A DNA stretch of 64,000 nucleotides from Hypomyces perniciosus (GCA_008477525.1 SPDT01000007.1:4774001-4838000), one strand, 5' to 3'. Positions 45,066-56,786 are shown, counted from the first letter of the stretch. Translations and numbers: made by a program. Notes: a model not told the origin generated them from the letters alone.

Positions 45066-45764
45066 GACTGCTTAGGAGATGCGCTCCCTGGCGCCGATAG
45101 CGATGGCCTGCACTGCAGCGACTGGTGTTCTCTCTTGCGCGTACGGGATTTGACGGTATGAGGATCAGCCTCACCTTCAAATCGTTATGTACCGGTGTGT
45201 CTGGTTGGTTGGTTGAGGTTTGAAAATGCCGGAAATGTGGCTGATTGTGGCCCAGGGTGCCGATGCCGCATTTGTAATCGCATACTAGTATATCCACAAA
45301 ATCCATATTAACGCCCACAACGGCTACGCCACAAGGCCGAAGCTGACAAGGCGAGTCTCAATACGGACTGGCGCCTCCGTAGAGCGTTAGATAGGGTAGT
45401 ATCCTTTGTCACATATTTATTAATAGTCTAGTGGACCTCCTCGTCGTCGTGTTGTGAGCTGCGGTATAATATCTTGTGTTCCGAAAACCCCCACGATTCA
45501 CCGAGTCAAACTGACCTCCATCGGGAACCTGCAGTATCATTCAGTATCCGTGATTTCTTTCGATGAATGGTGTGAACCGCATAACTATATTCCTATGCCT
45601 GTTTTGCATTACCCTTGATACTGAAACCTGTAAACATGACAATGAGCCGACCCAAACCACCCGAGTTACCAATCTAATAATCCATTTCCATAGTCCCGAA
45701 ACGTTGTTCATCTTACATTAAACTCATGTTCCTCGTGGACCATCAATCACTCAAAATAACAAAA
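45066..45764. other. Intergenic region
   Basis: Promoter of the Zn2Cys6 gene on its left and 3' side of the MARVEL locus on its right. No gene is recognised. Confidence 0.45.
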
Positions 45765-46223
45765 CTATTTTCCTCCAAAGAGCGTCTGTCGCTTCTCCAA
45801 CAAACCCAAATCCCACCAGCCTTCGATTCGCTGCATCAGCGTCTTGCGCTTGATCTTCCTCACAGACACAGGGCTCGTTGGCGGTGCCGCAAAGTCTGAC
45901 GGGGGCAGGGGAGGCAAAGGCGGCGGAGGTGGCTTGGGCACAAAGGCCGGCAGGGGAGGCATCTCCTCCACCGGGTGAGCGGCCTGCCGCATGCGGGGCC
46001 GCTTCGTTCTCGCTGCTGCCGTGGGAGGCGGGGGGAAGTAAGGATGCGGGTCGTGGCGGATCGGAACAGGAATGTTCATGCTCAGATCTGCCGAGTCGCT
46101 GTCGCTGTCGGAGAGCGACCGCTTCTCTCGCTGCTGCGCCATCGCCATCGTTCCAAGGCTCCGGGCCTTGCGTATGACATTCGGCGTTGGCGGCACCCCC
46201 GCGAAGCCCCCACGGCCGTACCC
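45765..46223 (-). other. 152-codon open frame continuing the MARVEL gene after an in-frame TGA
   Basis: Directly after the TGA at 46224-46226 the same frame continues for 152 codons to a TAG. It starts GYGRGGFAGVPPTPNVIRKA with no ATG for the first 25 codons, then EKRSLSDSDSDSADLSMN, a proline-rich part (PPPPPLPPLPP, VPKPPPPP) and the well-formed end LMQRIEGWWDLGLLEKRQT. Composition and lack of stops look like real coding sequence and a cytosolic tail rather than 3' UTR. It may be the C-terminus of the MARVEL protein reached by readthrough, by RNA editing, or in alleles with CGA instead of TGA. It could also be a separate gene starting at the first ATG (MAMAQQREKRSL). Confidence 0.55.
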
Positions 46224-46863
46224 TCATTCAAAGTCCAGTGTCTTCTGTGGGCGGTTGGCGCTGCCCTTGATGCGCTTCCACAGGCAGATGGCTGTGACAG
46301 AGGACATGAAGAAGAGGATCGAGGTCACAATGGTGAAGCCCCAAAGCGCCTTGAGCTCGTAGCACGACGATTTGCTAGGGTCAACCCACTCAAAGGAGTT
46401 GGAGCTGGCCTTTTTGACATTGGCGAAGAGCGAGTAGATGAAGTTCCCCGTGTTGCCCTCCGCAGGGAATGCGTTGCAGGATAGGTAGCTGACAGGTTTC
46501 CCCACGACGCAAGCGACGACGATGGAAGCAATGAAACAGAGACCGTCCGCGGCCGTGGCAATGAGAAGAGGAAGCATATGATCCCAGTAAAGGATGTAAG
46601 TGATGACAATATACACCATAGCCAGACATGCCTATTTAGATTTGTTAGTTTGTCGACAGGCCAGTGCATATACACCAGAGGAAGCTCAAACTCACCACAA
46701 CCAGTGTGCCAATGAGGGCAGAGGGGGTAGCGTAGTCGCCCGAGACCAGCTCGCCGACAAAATTGCCGCTAAGACCAATAATCGTAATGAGCGACACAGC
46801 TTGGAAGATTCTCATCGCCGTGAAGGTCGCACCCAAGGCGCCAAACGCGGGTGGGGACGTCAT
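46224..46863 (-). CDS. MARVEL-domain four-span membrane protein
   Basis: Two exons (46696-46863, 46224-46631) give 191 aa to the first stop. Four hydrophobic spans are visible: AVSLITIIGLSGNFVGELV, TLVVACLAMVYIVITYILYW, LPLLIATAADGLCFIASIVV and GFTIVTSILFFMSSVTAICL. A Cys-containing loop between spans 3 and 4 (LSCNAFP ... SCYELKALW) is usual for fungal MARVEL proteins. Family members organise membrane domains at the cell cortex; a precise role is unknown. A (TC)16 tract lies in the upstream region. The TGA stop is followed in frame by the 152-codon extension described separately. Confidence 0.85.
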
Positions 46864-47144
46864 CTTGGCTGGAGGTGAAGTCTGAAGTGATAGCTTTGGC
46901 CGCGTGCTTCCAACCGTCTTGAGAGGCAGATGTTTGGAGTAGAATGGAAGTGAAGGAGGGGGGGAGGCGAGAGACGGAATTTTGCGAACAGGTCGACCGC
47001 GAAAGGTCGATAAAAGAAGAAGTATTTGTTATAAATAGGGCGAAATTCGACGGTCTGTCGTCAATGAAGAGAATGGGCAGATGCTGGAACGTGCAACGTT
47101 TAAAAGAAGACAGGATGAAAGAAATCACTTTGAGTGGACCCAAG

Positions 47145-47180
<36 letters not shown>

Positions 47181-48112
47181 CAAAGAAAGAGAAAGGAAAA
47201 TAAGAAAATGAGAAAGAATAAGGAAAAGAGAAGGTCTTAGTTTGATTGTATTGTTTGCTTGAAGGAGAGAAACCCCAAACATGGAGAGAGGAGACATGGC
47301 CCTTTATACATTCCTTCAGCCAACACGTTTCCTATGGTGAGATGCCGCTTCTCCACTCAGCAAGTTCCAAAAGTCGGACATTTTTCTTGGATTGCCGAAC
47401 CTGCAGGCAAATAGCCGCGCATGTTTCAGGTAAGACTCTCCCACAAGTCTATGGACAACATTGCGACTCCCAGTGAGACCTTGTCTTGTCGTTATGCTAG
47501 ACGTGATGTTTTTAGAACTGATGGGACCCATCGGTATGAGCAGCCGCTGGCTCCGGCCAATCACCTCCCCTGTCGCATCGAAATCCCAATGGTTGGCGCC
47601 GAGTAAACCTCGAGTGTATCGCATTTAAGCGCCGGGCAATGGATCCCCGGCAGCCGGAGAACAAGGCCCCACGCACCGGGCGATTGGACCGGAGAGCTTG
47701 AAGCTGCAGCCGGACGTTCGCAAACGATTGAGGCTGTGTGGCTTAAAGTAGGGCCGCATCGCGGTTGCATTCACGGCCGCATGTTTCTTTGACAAAATGG
47801 GGAAAAAAACTTGGAAAATATGAGTCGATTTGCTTCTGATAGCGGGATGGTTGGATCATGGATGCCGATGAAATGGGGCTCGGCTATTTGGCCATGCACA
47901 ACGAGCTTGTCCTAAGCGGCTTGCATCCGGTTGGATGTTCGACTATTTGTACGAAGTAAGTGTGTGTGAATTCAACATTATGCGCGCCGTACGCCTATCT
48001 AGGATCCTATCATCAAACATGCTTCACCATGGTTGCTTTTATGTAGGGCAGTCTTGAACATCTGAAATCCCCGGGACATTCGCATTACCTTGCCCAATAC
48101 GATACTGTGTAC
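46864..48112. other. 1.25-kb intergenic region with a (GA)16 microsatellite
   Basis: Upstream of the MARVEL gene and downstream of ENT3. (GA)16 at 47147-47178 sits about 290 bp before the MARVEL start codon. TGTACGAAGTAAG occurs near 47949. No gene is recognised. Confidence 0.5.
47147..47178. repeat. (GA)16 microsatellite
   Basis: Sixteen uninterrupted GA units, i.e. (TC)16 on the strand of the MARVEL gene, in its likely promoter or 5' leader. Confidence 0.95.
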
Positions 48113-49816
48113 TTAGCCAAGCAGATCATTCGAGGCTGAGCCACCCTGAGTCGCCGGAGCACCGCCCTGGTTGGAAGCTGGTGCTCCCCAGATGCTGGCG
48201 CTGCTCTTTTCCTTGGCCAATTGACCCAAGGCAGGTCCAGATGCTGGAGTGTTGGTCTTCTTGATACCGACGCTGGCCTTGCCCCAAAGAGCACCGAAGG
48301 CGTCGCCAGCTGCGCCAGCAGCAGGCTTGTTGTTGGACGCGTTTCCAGTCTGCACACCAGCGTTAGTGGCCATTGACGACATGCCCGACATCATGCCAGA
48401 TGTAGAGGCGCCAAAGTAATTTGGCCCTGAGGGCTGATATCCTGGCGGCTTAGCAGGCTGAGCCGGCGCGCTGAACGCAGAGCTAACCACTGGTGTTGCA
48501 GTGGTGCTACTGGCTGGTGAGATGGACGAGATGTTAACCATATGATTGAGGCCTACTTGCTGCGGAGCTGAGAGAGGCTTTGGTGCAGCAAATTGGGTTG
48601 TTGAGGATGCCGCTGGGGCCAAGGGAGGTGATAGCGATTGAGCAAAACCACCAGACGATGCCGCAGGTTGTGCCGCGGGAGCAGCAGATTGGAAGTCGTC
48701 GAACTCGTCGTCGTCGGCAGCACCAGCGGCGCCGCTTGATCCAGCCAAATCGCCCAGACCGGAGCTGCCAGATGCCGCTGGCGCTGGAGCGGGCTCGTCA
48801 AACGAGAAAAGGTCCACCTCTGGCTCCTTCTTCTTAGGCGGCGCCACCGCCTTCTTGGCCGCTGGACGCTCTGTCGTCTTGGCCGCCTTGGAGGAGCTTG
48901 CAGCTGGCCGTTCGTCGTCATCAAACTCGTCATACTCTTCAAACCTGTCTGACTTGTTTGCGGTGTCTCGGAAATCGCCTGACTGGCCACCGAAGCCACC
49001 ACCATCGCCATATACACCCCCGGAATATCCGCCGAATTGTGTAGAGCCTCCCGCATAGTCCGATGATTCGTTACCGAATCCGCCGTAGCGACTGCCACCG
49101 GAGGAGAAGCCAGCGCCAAAACTCATACCCCCCTCGACGCCAGTATACTTGTTCTTGGTTGATCTCGCCTTCTTTCGCTCCGATCGAATTCGGTCGACAT
49201 CGCTCAAAAGCTCAGCAAGTTCCTTGGCTCGATTTCGCACATTAACACCCTGGTCCTTGCCATTCGCATCGATGAAATGAAACTGGCGCAACATTTTCAA
49301 GAGGGTAATGTGTCCGCGCGCATCATCAATTACACGCTCTGAGCCATGTTTGATGAGGAATTCGAGCAATTGTAAACTCTTGTAAATCTGGCGCCACTCC
49401 TCAGCGGTCTTCTCTGTGAATCGGCGGTAGATCATGGGCATGATCTCGTTCAGTGTTTGGCTAATCAGAGTCAGCTATGAAACAGTGTCCATTTGGGTCG
49501 GGGATATGCGCACTAGTTGAATGTCCCATTGGCAATCTCCTGCATCAGGGTCGACGACGCTCCCCAGGGTTCGTTGTTTGTCGCTTCTCGCACCTGGAGC
49601 GCATGTCTCAGCAACGGCGTTTCTTCGCATTCAGACCACTGTAACAAACCTTCGACTCCATTTCGGTATAATTCATGACGGCTAGAGGCAATGTCAGCGG
49701 CTATTGCACCAGTCTAGGGCTGGGAAGTGAGCACCATTTTGTGCTTTCCGGAACCCGGCCTTAAGGTCATACAAGGTCAGGTTCGAAACTGTGTTCTTCA
49801 AATCGTTGAAATCCAT
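48113..49816 (-). CDS. ENT3: Epsin-like ENTH-domain clathrin adaptor (Ent3/epsinR type)
   Basis: Four exons (49735-49816, 49650-49681, 49514-49593, 48113-49460) give 513 aa. The ENTH domain fills residues 1-150: MDFNDLKNTVSNLTLYDLKA, AVMNYTEMESKVREATNNEP, then TLNEIMPMIYRRFTEKTAEE and LIKHGSERVIDDARGHI. A Gly/Ser/Tyr-rich region follows, then acidic-Phe motifs (EVDLFSFDEP and DEFDDFQSA) of the kind that bind gamma-ear domains of AP-1 and GGA. A long Ser/Ala/Pro/Gln-rich tail ends SNDLLG. Ent3 works at trans-Golgi and endosomal membranes, binding phosphoinositides and clathrin adaptors. Three short introns split the first 64 codons, so the most visible open frame starts too late at MPMIYRRF. 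Confidence 0.93.
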
Positions 49817-51102
49817 GTTGGCGAAATACAAAGGGGGGAGAGTGATGGGAAGGTATCAACGCTGAAGGAGGGCCAGACAGTGTCGGTGATGGGTGCTGAT
49901 GGCGACGACAACTTCGCCTTGTTGGCCTCGAGGAGCCTACGAGACACCTGGTTGTCAGGTCACTGGGCAGGGAGACACCAGTGGAAGAATCACGTGATCA
50001 GCAGCGTTCCGTACGGAGTACTCCGTAGTCGAAGAGGAGAAGCCGTGCGCAATTGAGCTCCGATGCAGCATATTGATGAAATAATTGAGAGCAGGTGTCA
50101 TTTGAGAAAAATATGAAGTCTAATAAAACACATAACATTTGAATAATAATTTGGTGATATGTTGTCCAGGACCCTTGAGAGCCTGTGTTATGCTCAAGCG
50201 TACTCCGTAGCCCAGACCGACTCTAAAACCCCTGCTTAAGAACCTGAGACTTCAGGCCGAACACCAACCGATGACACTCCCGCAACTTTTTCCTCTTCTG
50301 AGAGCCATCTCATTATCCCATCTTTGACAAGTTATTTCCACTTAGGCTCGGTTCATCGCGTGTAGTATATCGTCTCCATCTGTAGCACTTCACCTCAAGG
50401 TACGTGTTTTCTACTTTCTCAATTCTTACCTTTCCCACCATTCCTGCATCTCTGGCCAAGCAGACCTTGCGGACCAAGTTGCAAAGCAAACGGGAGCTTC
50501 CAAGTCAGGGCGTAACCTTCTATGGACCGTCTTTTTGGCCAATTGCCTTTGCTCCGAGAGCAGGCACACACTCTGGCGGGTTTCCTCGGCATTGACCGTG
50601 GATGATTTTTCGGAGCACTTTGGTTACGAAGTCCCAAACGCCCAGTTTCCTCTGCGCGCATAGTGCAATGATAGGCGGAGCGACCTTGCCGGACCACCAA
50701 TGAGCAGCCGGCCTCCGCTCCTTCAGGTGTGCGGACACAAGGTCACGTCAGCTCTCCTGGCAACCGAAAGGCCCCAACGTCACGGCCAATTGAGCATCTG
50801 GGATGGAAAAATTCGGCTGCGGACGATGGCCGACGATCTTTTGATGAGTTGGCGACCAAGCATCCACTGGATTACCTTGTGCCACGGCATATGGGGATAT
50901 CCGGGAACAAGCTCCAGAGCTTGAGGAACCGCAAGCTTACGCCTCAACTGTCAGGCTTTCCGACGTCAAGCTCCGTGTGTGCCTTGGATCGAAACCACGT
51001 GACTGGCATCCCCTCCCAACGCCCCGCTATTTGCCTCATCACAGCTTTCCTATTGGCCCAGATCGCCACTGCTAACAATTAACCCCTCCAGCGCCGTTCA
51101 AA
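49817..51102. promoter_or_regulatory. Divergent promoter region of ENT3 and cyclophilin
   Basis: 1.3 kb. ATCACGTGAT at 49989-49998 lies upstream of ENT3, next to the palindrome TACGGAGTACTCCGTA (50012-50027). CCACGTGAC near 50995 lies about 105 bp upstream of the cyclophilin start. No additional gene is convincing. Confidence 0.5.
50012..50027. repeat. 16-bp perfect palindrome TACGGAGTACTCCGTA
   Basis: A self-complementary head-to-head pair of the TACGGAGTA motif found singly in many gaps of this window. Confidence 0.85.
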
Positions 51103-52205
51103 ATGAGATCAGCCTTCCTCCAACCCCTCCTACCCCGCCATAACTTCTGCTCCCCCAGCTTAAGAACTTTCTCTCTTCCTCAACGCGTCTCATCCTCCTA
51201 CACTTTCGTTACTCCACGATTCTATTCACAACCCGCCAAAATGTCTAACTCTATGGTGTAAGTCTGCTGAAGCTTCTCGTAGCATGATGAGTGTTGCATG
51301 GCTAACATGTTGATGATAGTTTCTTCGACATCACCTGGAAGGGCCCCGTCTTCCAGAACGGCAAGCCTACCACCGAGATCAAGGGTAAGCTTGCCACATG
51401 TTTTCTGCCTGACGCTTCAATAAAGTCATCAAAACATTCATTTCAATGCAATGCTCAACACAACAATGCACCGAGCTCTTCCTTCGTGGCGAGAATTTCT
51501 GCGCATTTTACTGGCGGGCCGGCCCCCTAGGAGATTTTTTCCCTACCTGCAATCCCTGCCACACTCAGACCGCCCCGCTTCACCGTATGCGTATGCAATC
51601 ACAACAGGAGCTGACGTATCTACCACCATTACAGAGCAGTCCGGCCGTATCAACTTCAAACTCTATGATGACGTTGTCCCCAAGACCGCCGAGAACTTCC
51701 GTGCCCTCTGCACTGGCGAGAAGGGCTTCGGCTACAAGGGCTCTTCTTTCCACCGAATCATCCCCAACTTCATGCTTCAGGGCGGTGACTTCACCCGTGG
51801 CAACGTATGCTATTTCCATCAAATCATCAACGCAATGAGTACTAATTTGTTCCTAGGGCACCGGTGGCAAGTCCATCTATGGCGAGAAGTTCGCTGATGA
51901 GAACTTCAAGCTGAAGCACGACCGCCCTGGTCTGCTGTCCATGGCCAACGCTGGCCCCAACACGTAGGTTTCGGCTTAGCTGTTGCTTGTTTACTTTTGC
52001 TAATACATCGTGTGACAGCAACGGCTCCCAGTTCTTCATCACCACCGTCGTCACCTCGTGGCTCAACGGCCGCCACGTCGTCTTCGGCGAGGTTGCTGAC
52101 CAGGAGTCCTTGGACATTGTCGTCGCCCTTGAGGCCACTGGCCGTGATGATGGCAAGGTCAAGTACGAGCCTCGCCCCACCATCACTAACTCTGGTGCCC
52201 TGTAA
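51103..52205 (+). CDS. Cyclophilin A-type peptidyl-prolyl isomerase with cytosolic and mitochondrial starts
   Basis: Five exons (51103-51257, 51320-51384, 51635-51804, 51857-51963, 52019-52205) give 227 aa from the first ATG. The second ATG (51241) gives 181 aa, the size of cytosolic cyclophilin A. The first 46 residues ([20 protein letters not shown] ... [19 protein letters not shown]) are basic and hydroxylated, as in a mitochondrial presequence. The catalytic core includes [41 protein letters not shown] and the cyclosporin-contact Trp in [11 protein letters not shown]. Neurospora cyclophilin is known to make cytosolic and mitochondrial forms from one gene, and the same layout is seen here. 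Intron 2 (250 nt) is unusually long. Confidence 0.95.
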
Positions 52206-52665
52206 GCTGGTGTAATGCAGCCATATGCCTTGTACATTTATTTTTAAAATGAAAGTGGACACGCCATTCGTGGTCGGAATAAGCAAAACGGGCTTTAGGG
52301 AGCTACTCCTAAGTTAGCGTACGGACTCTTCCAAGCAGCTAGCTAGGTCACTATCAAGCAAATTACAAGGGCATTTGATCAACTTTGACTGCATTCCATG
52401 ACACTCGTAGCACTGTCTCATGTAGGAGCGCTACCTTACGTTTACATGCGCTGGCCGGGCCACCTCCCTGATCCATATTCTGATGCTTAGGTACTCTGGC
52501 GTGAATCAGAGTTGTTGAGAATTGCATTGTGCCTACAGTCAAATATGGTAGCGTATTCCCCATGCGCCAGTGCCGTACGTGCCGTGCCCCAAGGAACAAA
52601 GACATCCATTACCAAAACTCCAACCGATGCATATGATAGCGCTTCATCAGAGCGTGCCGTCCATC
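52206..52665. other. Convergent intergenic region
   Basis: 3' ends of the cyclophilin and RPC6 genes meet here. No gene is recognised. Confidence 0.5.
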
Positions 52666-53919
52666 TTACAGTATGTCCTTGCCCAGCCATTTTTTGAAGT
52701 ATTCACAATTGCTTGGCCCCACCGGACCGCCCTCCTCGCACAGATCAAATACAGGACACCGGCCGCATGGGGCCTCTGATAACGGGCTGAGATAGAGCTC
52801 TGGCCCGCCATCGCGCCCAGAGGGATCATCGCGCCCTGCCCAGCTCTCGGTGGACTGCTTGGCGATTCGGGAGACGCGGTAGCCTGTTTTACCGGCGACC
52901 CTGATGGGTTCGACGAGGTTGTCCCACACAAGGACGTCGATGAGCTTCTTGACGTCTCCTTCGGTGAGGATGGTGTTGTTGGTGATGCCACTGGAGGAGA
53001 GGAAACGGGCGATGTCACGGACGGTGGGGTAGCCCATGTAGCCTGCTGGTAAGGGGAGAAGGGCAACTTCTCTCTTTGGGGCAGCTGTTGCGGAGGTTTT
53101 GGCGGTTTTGGCAGCGGGGGGTTTCGCCTCCATTTCTGAGGCGTCTCGTTTCTTTCCCTTGTTTTCGACGCTACCTTTTATTATGCCCTTCTTGGGGACT
53201 TGTGTTTTGGCAGCGCTGCTGTGGGTGCTGTGGTAGCTACTCTGGCGCTTGATCTGGTCGAACACAACACGCTGGAGCTCCTCGATGAAGGCTTCGTCCA
53301 AGTCTTGGTCTGTGTACCATGGCCCTCCGGTGGCACGGTCGCTCGGCCGTATGGAGGCCTTGATGTACATCTTCTTGTTCGGGTGCTCGACATTTTTGAA
53401 CGGCGCAATGAGGCCCTTGGCTTGCAGGTGCTTGATGGCGTTCTTGAGGACCGAGTCGTGCATGTTCAGGCGCTTCTGCAGCGTCTGCGTCCAAATGCCG
53501 TCGCCGCCGGAGTCGTCGATTAACGAGTAGACCATGACTTGTTCATCGGTTGTGCATTGCTTATATCTAGAGGGCAATTATGTTAGATTATGTTTTCCTC
53601 TTCAACGGGTCTTGTTGCAGAGCTGGTGGGGGACCGACTTATGCGCTTCCTGCTTGTCGCGCCATTTCCACAATACCTGGCCAGAGGCCTCTCTCATCGT
53701 GATGAAAAGCTTGTCATCACTGAGCGATTGGACGACCCGCGCAAGCAGCAACAGGTCACGATTGGGAATGACCTCTAGGCGCAACAGGTCGTCCTGCGAG
53801 AACATATCGCCAACCTCTTTGCATCGCTCATACAACGCCTCCTTCCAAACAGCGAGTTTTGCGGCACCGGCCTCTCCAGACCCATTTGAAGGGCCGGAGG
53901 CAGCAGCAGAGGTCGACAT
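52666..53919 (-). CDS. RPC34: RNA polymerase III subunit RPC6 (RPC34/RPC39)
   Basis: Two exons (53639-53919, 52666-53566) give 393 aa. Tandem winged-helix domains fill the N-terminal half: FSQDDLLRLEVIPNRDLLLL and LFITMREASGQVLWKWR, then YKQCTTDEQVMVYSLIDDSG, LQKRLNMHDSVLKNAIKHLQ and MYIKASIRPSDRATGGPWYT. A Lys/Ala-rich linker precedes the third winged helix (YPTVRDIARFLSSSGI, GDVKKLIDVLVWDNLVEPI). The end has four Cys residues, CGRCPVFDLC and a last C in SNCEYF, matching the 4Fe-4S site of human RPC39. The subunit contacts TFIIIB for Pol III initiation and promoter opening. Confidence 0.95.
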
Positions 53920-54660
53920 TGTGAGGTTTGCGAAACAATCGATTGATGTTGGGCTGTCGGCTCGAGAGCTTAGGTGGGGTGTATATATCGAGGATTTTTC
54001 CCTAATTGGTTTTTCGCGGGACCTCAAAAAGAAGCGCCGGTAAAGTAGAAAGTCGGCGCTACATTGACGAGTGATATTCTGTCGTGGCGGTTCCTAAGAA
54101 TACTGTCGCCGAGATGTATAGAGAGGCAAGTTTTGTGGTGGGACACGAGTTGACTCAATTTTTGACTTTTTGTTCAAGGCAGAGGTAGCCTTGCATGATC
54201 GGGAGAATCTCGGTGATGGCTGGTGGCGGGGGCGGGGCAAGAGCTCTGTCTAGCCGCTGAAAGCTAGCTAATTGGCTGACTCTATCTATAATCGCTTCAT
54301 TCATACATCTAGAGTCGTGAAACAAAATCAATTGAATTATCTGGTGTGCTGGATATACTACTAATATGTCCAACGGTTGCTGGATCTTCATCGTTCGGAG
54401 CAAAGATCGCACATACTTGGAATCAAAACCCTTCTTACTGTACAGGAAATTGCATCCGTCAACCATCTTTCCAAGCTTCCTTTCATTATGTCATACGCCG
54501 AAAACGCCTTTGGTCGCCTTTCCCCGTTTCTACAACGGAGTACGAAGTAGAATGGTCCAAATATGCCATGATTGTGAAACAACTCTGGTCCAAGTCTGTG
54601 ATGATCAGCACAAGGCAGAGAGACACCTATTGCCTGCAGCAGTCCTTGCTGGACAATTTC
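53920..54660. other. Intergenic region RPC6 / RPD3
   Basis: Promoter of RPC6 and the 3' region of RPD3, both on the minus strand. AACGGAGTACGAAGTAG lies near 54534. A minus-strand open frame of 103 codons (54155-54466) has no recognisable domain and lies in the expected RPD3 3' region. Confidence 0.45.
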
Positions 54661-56786
54661 TTAACTTGCTGGAGGGCTAGCCTTCTTTGCTTCTGCATCG
54701 TCTTTCTCGTGGTCGACTTCCATGGCGTCCGTAGGTTGATCATCTTTTTCCTTGTCATCAGCTGTCTCGATAGGCTTCTCGGGGGCGACTTCGGTAGGCG
54801 TAGCATCCTCTGTTGCAATCTTCTCATCTGTAGAGGAAGGCTCGGCCGCTTCAGTTGGCTTGTCGTCTGTAGGATTCTCTGAAGGAACGCGCTCTGGTGC
54901 CCTCTCGGGCTCACCATCTTCCTTCTTAATGGTGGTTTCTTCTTTCGGGTCGGAATCTGCCATCCCTACGTCCCCGTCACCGTCTAATTTTTCTTTTGGG
55001 GATTCTTTGGACTCAGCCTCCGTCTCGGTAGGTTCCTTTTCCTGGTCTATTGGCGCCACAACGTCCTCAATTGTGTCGTCATTTGCATCGTGAGAATCTT
55101 CAGCGACTGGCTCATCAGCGGCCGGCTCTTCAGCGGAGGCACCATTTGTGCCGTTTGCGGGAGATGCATTGCCACTGCTGTTCTCCTTCTCCTTCTCAGT
55201 TTTGCGGAAATCGGTGAAGGTGCGCTTGTTCCCGTTACGACGTGTTGCTCCATTCGCACGACTCATGTCCTCGTCATCGCTGGCCTCAAACTCAGCCTCG
55301 TGTTCAACTCGCTTTTCCCAACGACGCTGGGTCATTCGGGTGTCCTTGTTCTCATCCTCATCAAGGTCATCAAGCTCGGCCTCCTCTTCGTCTGTCATAC
55401 CGCCAAACGGTTTCCGGGGAACGTCTTGCATTTGCACAGACGGGACGGGTCCCGTATGACGAAGGTTGTCGATAACAGCTGCCGTGATCTTCTCCAGATA
55501 CTCTCTGCTGTTGGAATTTTCCATATTTGATGACCTGACATTCAGCTCAAAGTCAGGGGCATAGTACTAAAAGCATATTAGCAAGGCCAAAATAGTATGA
55601 TTCCTCAGGATTTGAACTTACCTCATAGTATTCGTTGTATGGTAGAGTTCGCTCCATCTCTTGGCCGACAAGGACGCCTGTTTCATACGCCCAAGTTCGA
55701 GCAACATTTCGCATGGTGTAACCACCACCTCCAAGAACAAGAGTGGGAAGGCCAAAACTTTTGACAAAATTGACACAATTGGCATGACCATCCATGCTCA
55801 AGTTGAATGCACCTAAGCGATCGCCAGACAGACTGTCTCCACCGCATTGCAGCACCACGGCTTCGGGCTGATAGTACTTCATGACATTCTCAATGACTGG
55901 TTCGAAAATAGACTTGTAGGACTCATCTGTAATACCGTCGCGAAGGGGGAAATTGACTGAGTAATTCTTTCCCTGTCCAATGCCAATGTCGCGAAGCTCA
56001 CCAGTGCCAGGGAAATATTCGCCATACTTGTGAAACGACACAGTCATGACACGATCGGTAGTATAGAATGCTTCCTCAACACCATCGCCATGGTGGACAT
56101 CAATATCGATGTAAAGCACACGCTTCATGAATCGCAAGAGTTCGATGATGCCGAGAACAATATCTATTGGGCGATCAGATCAGACACTGAGATGATATGG
56201 CCAAAACTTACCATTCACGTAGCAGAAGCCACTTGCTTCACACTTCTTCGCGTGATGTAGACCACCGGCCCAGTTGATTGCGATATCGCACTTTTGTCGA
56301 TTCAGACGCGCTGCGCCTTCCATACTGCCTCCAGCGCTGATGCCGCAGAATTCGAACAGACCATCAAACACTGGACAGTCGTCACCGACGTTGTACTTTC
56401 CCTGCTCTCGCATATAGCTATCCATGTTGTCTGGTGTGACTTTCTGGAGGAAATCGATGTAATCGTCTGTGTGGAACTGGGTCATTTCGCCTCGAGTCGC
56501 GGGTTTGGCGCGCTGTCCACTAATTAGATCTTGCTAACACAGTATCGCCAGTTCGTTGAATCGCTGAAACTGCGATCATAATGGCACGTACATAGATCTC
56601 CATCTTCTGGTACAGGTTGTACTGCATGATCAGACTGTGCGCCAGTCGAATGCGATGAGGCTTCATGGGGTGGCCCGTCACATAGGCATAGTTTCCAATG
56701 TCGGAATCGTAAAAGTATGCGACTTTCTTCGGCGACGAGCCATTGAGGGCTATCGACCCGAGCCCAGCCATGTTGCTGTCGCCCAT
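54661..56786 (-). CDS. RPD3: Class I histone deacetylase RPD3 (RpdA-type) with a long acidic tail
   Basis: Four exons (56592-56786, 56212-56512, 55622-56163, 54661-55566) give 647 aa, against 433 for yeast Rpd3. The catalytic domain runs to about 380: [20 protein letters not shown], the His pair in [19 protein letters not shown], zinc-ligand motif [33 protein letters not shown], and [14 protein letters not shown] with the conserved Tyr. After [10 protein letters not shown] comes a 250-residue tail, rich in Glu, Asp, Lys and Pro ([32 protein letters not shown]). This tail is a feature of filamentous-ascomycete RpdA enzymes and part of it is reported to be essential in Aspergillus. It removes acetyl groups from histone tails in Sin3 complexes. 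Divergent from RPN11. Confidence 0.96.

Noticed and set aside
45751..46484. Overlapping frames on both strands across the MARVEL extension
   Set aside because: GC-rich proline-coding DNA opens several frames; only the frame in register with the MARVEL gene has coherent protein character.
54155..54466. Minus-strand 103-codon open frame with a true ATG
   Set aside because: No recognisable domain, composition unlike neighbours, and it lies where the 3' UTR of RPD3 is expected.
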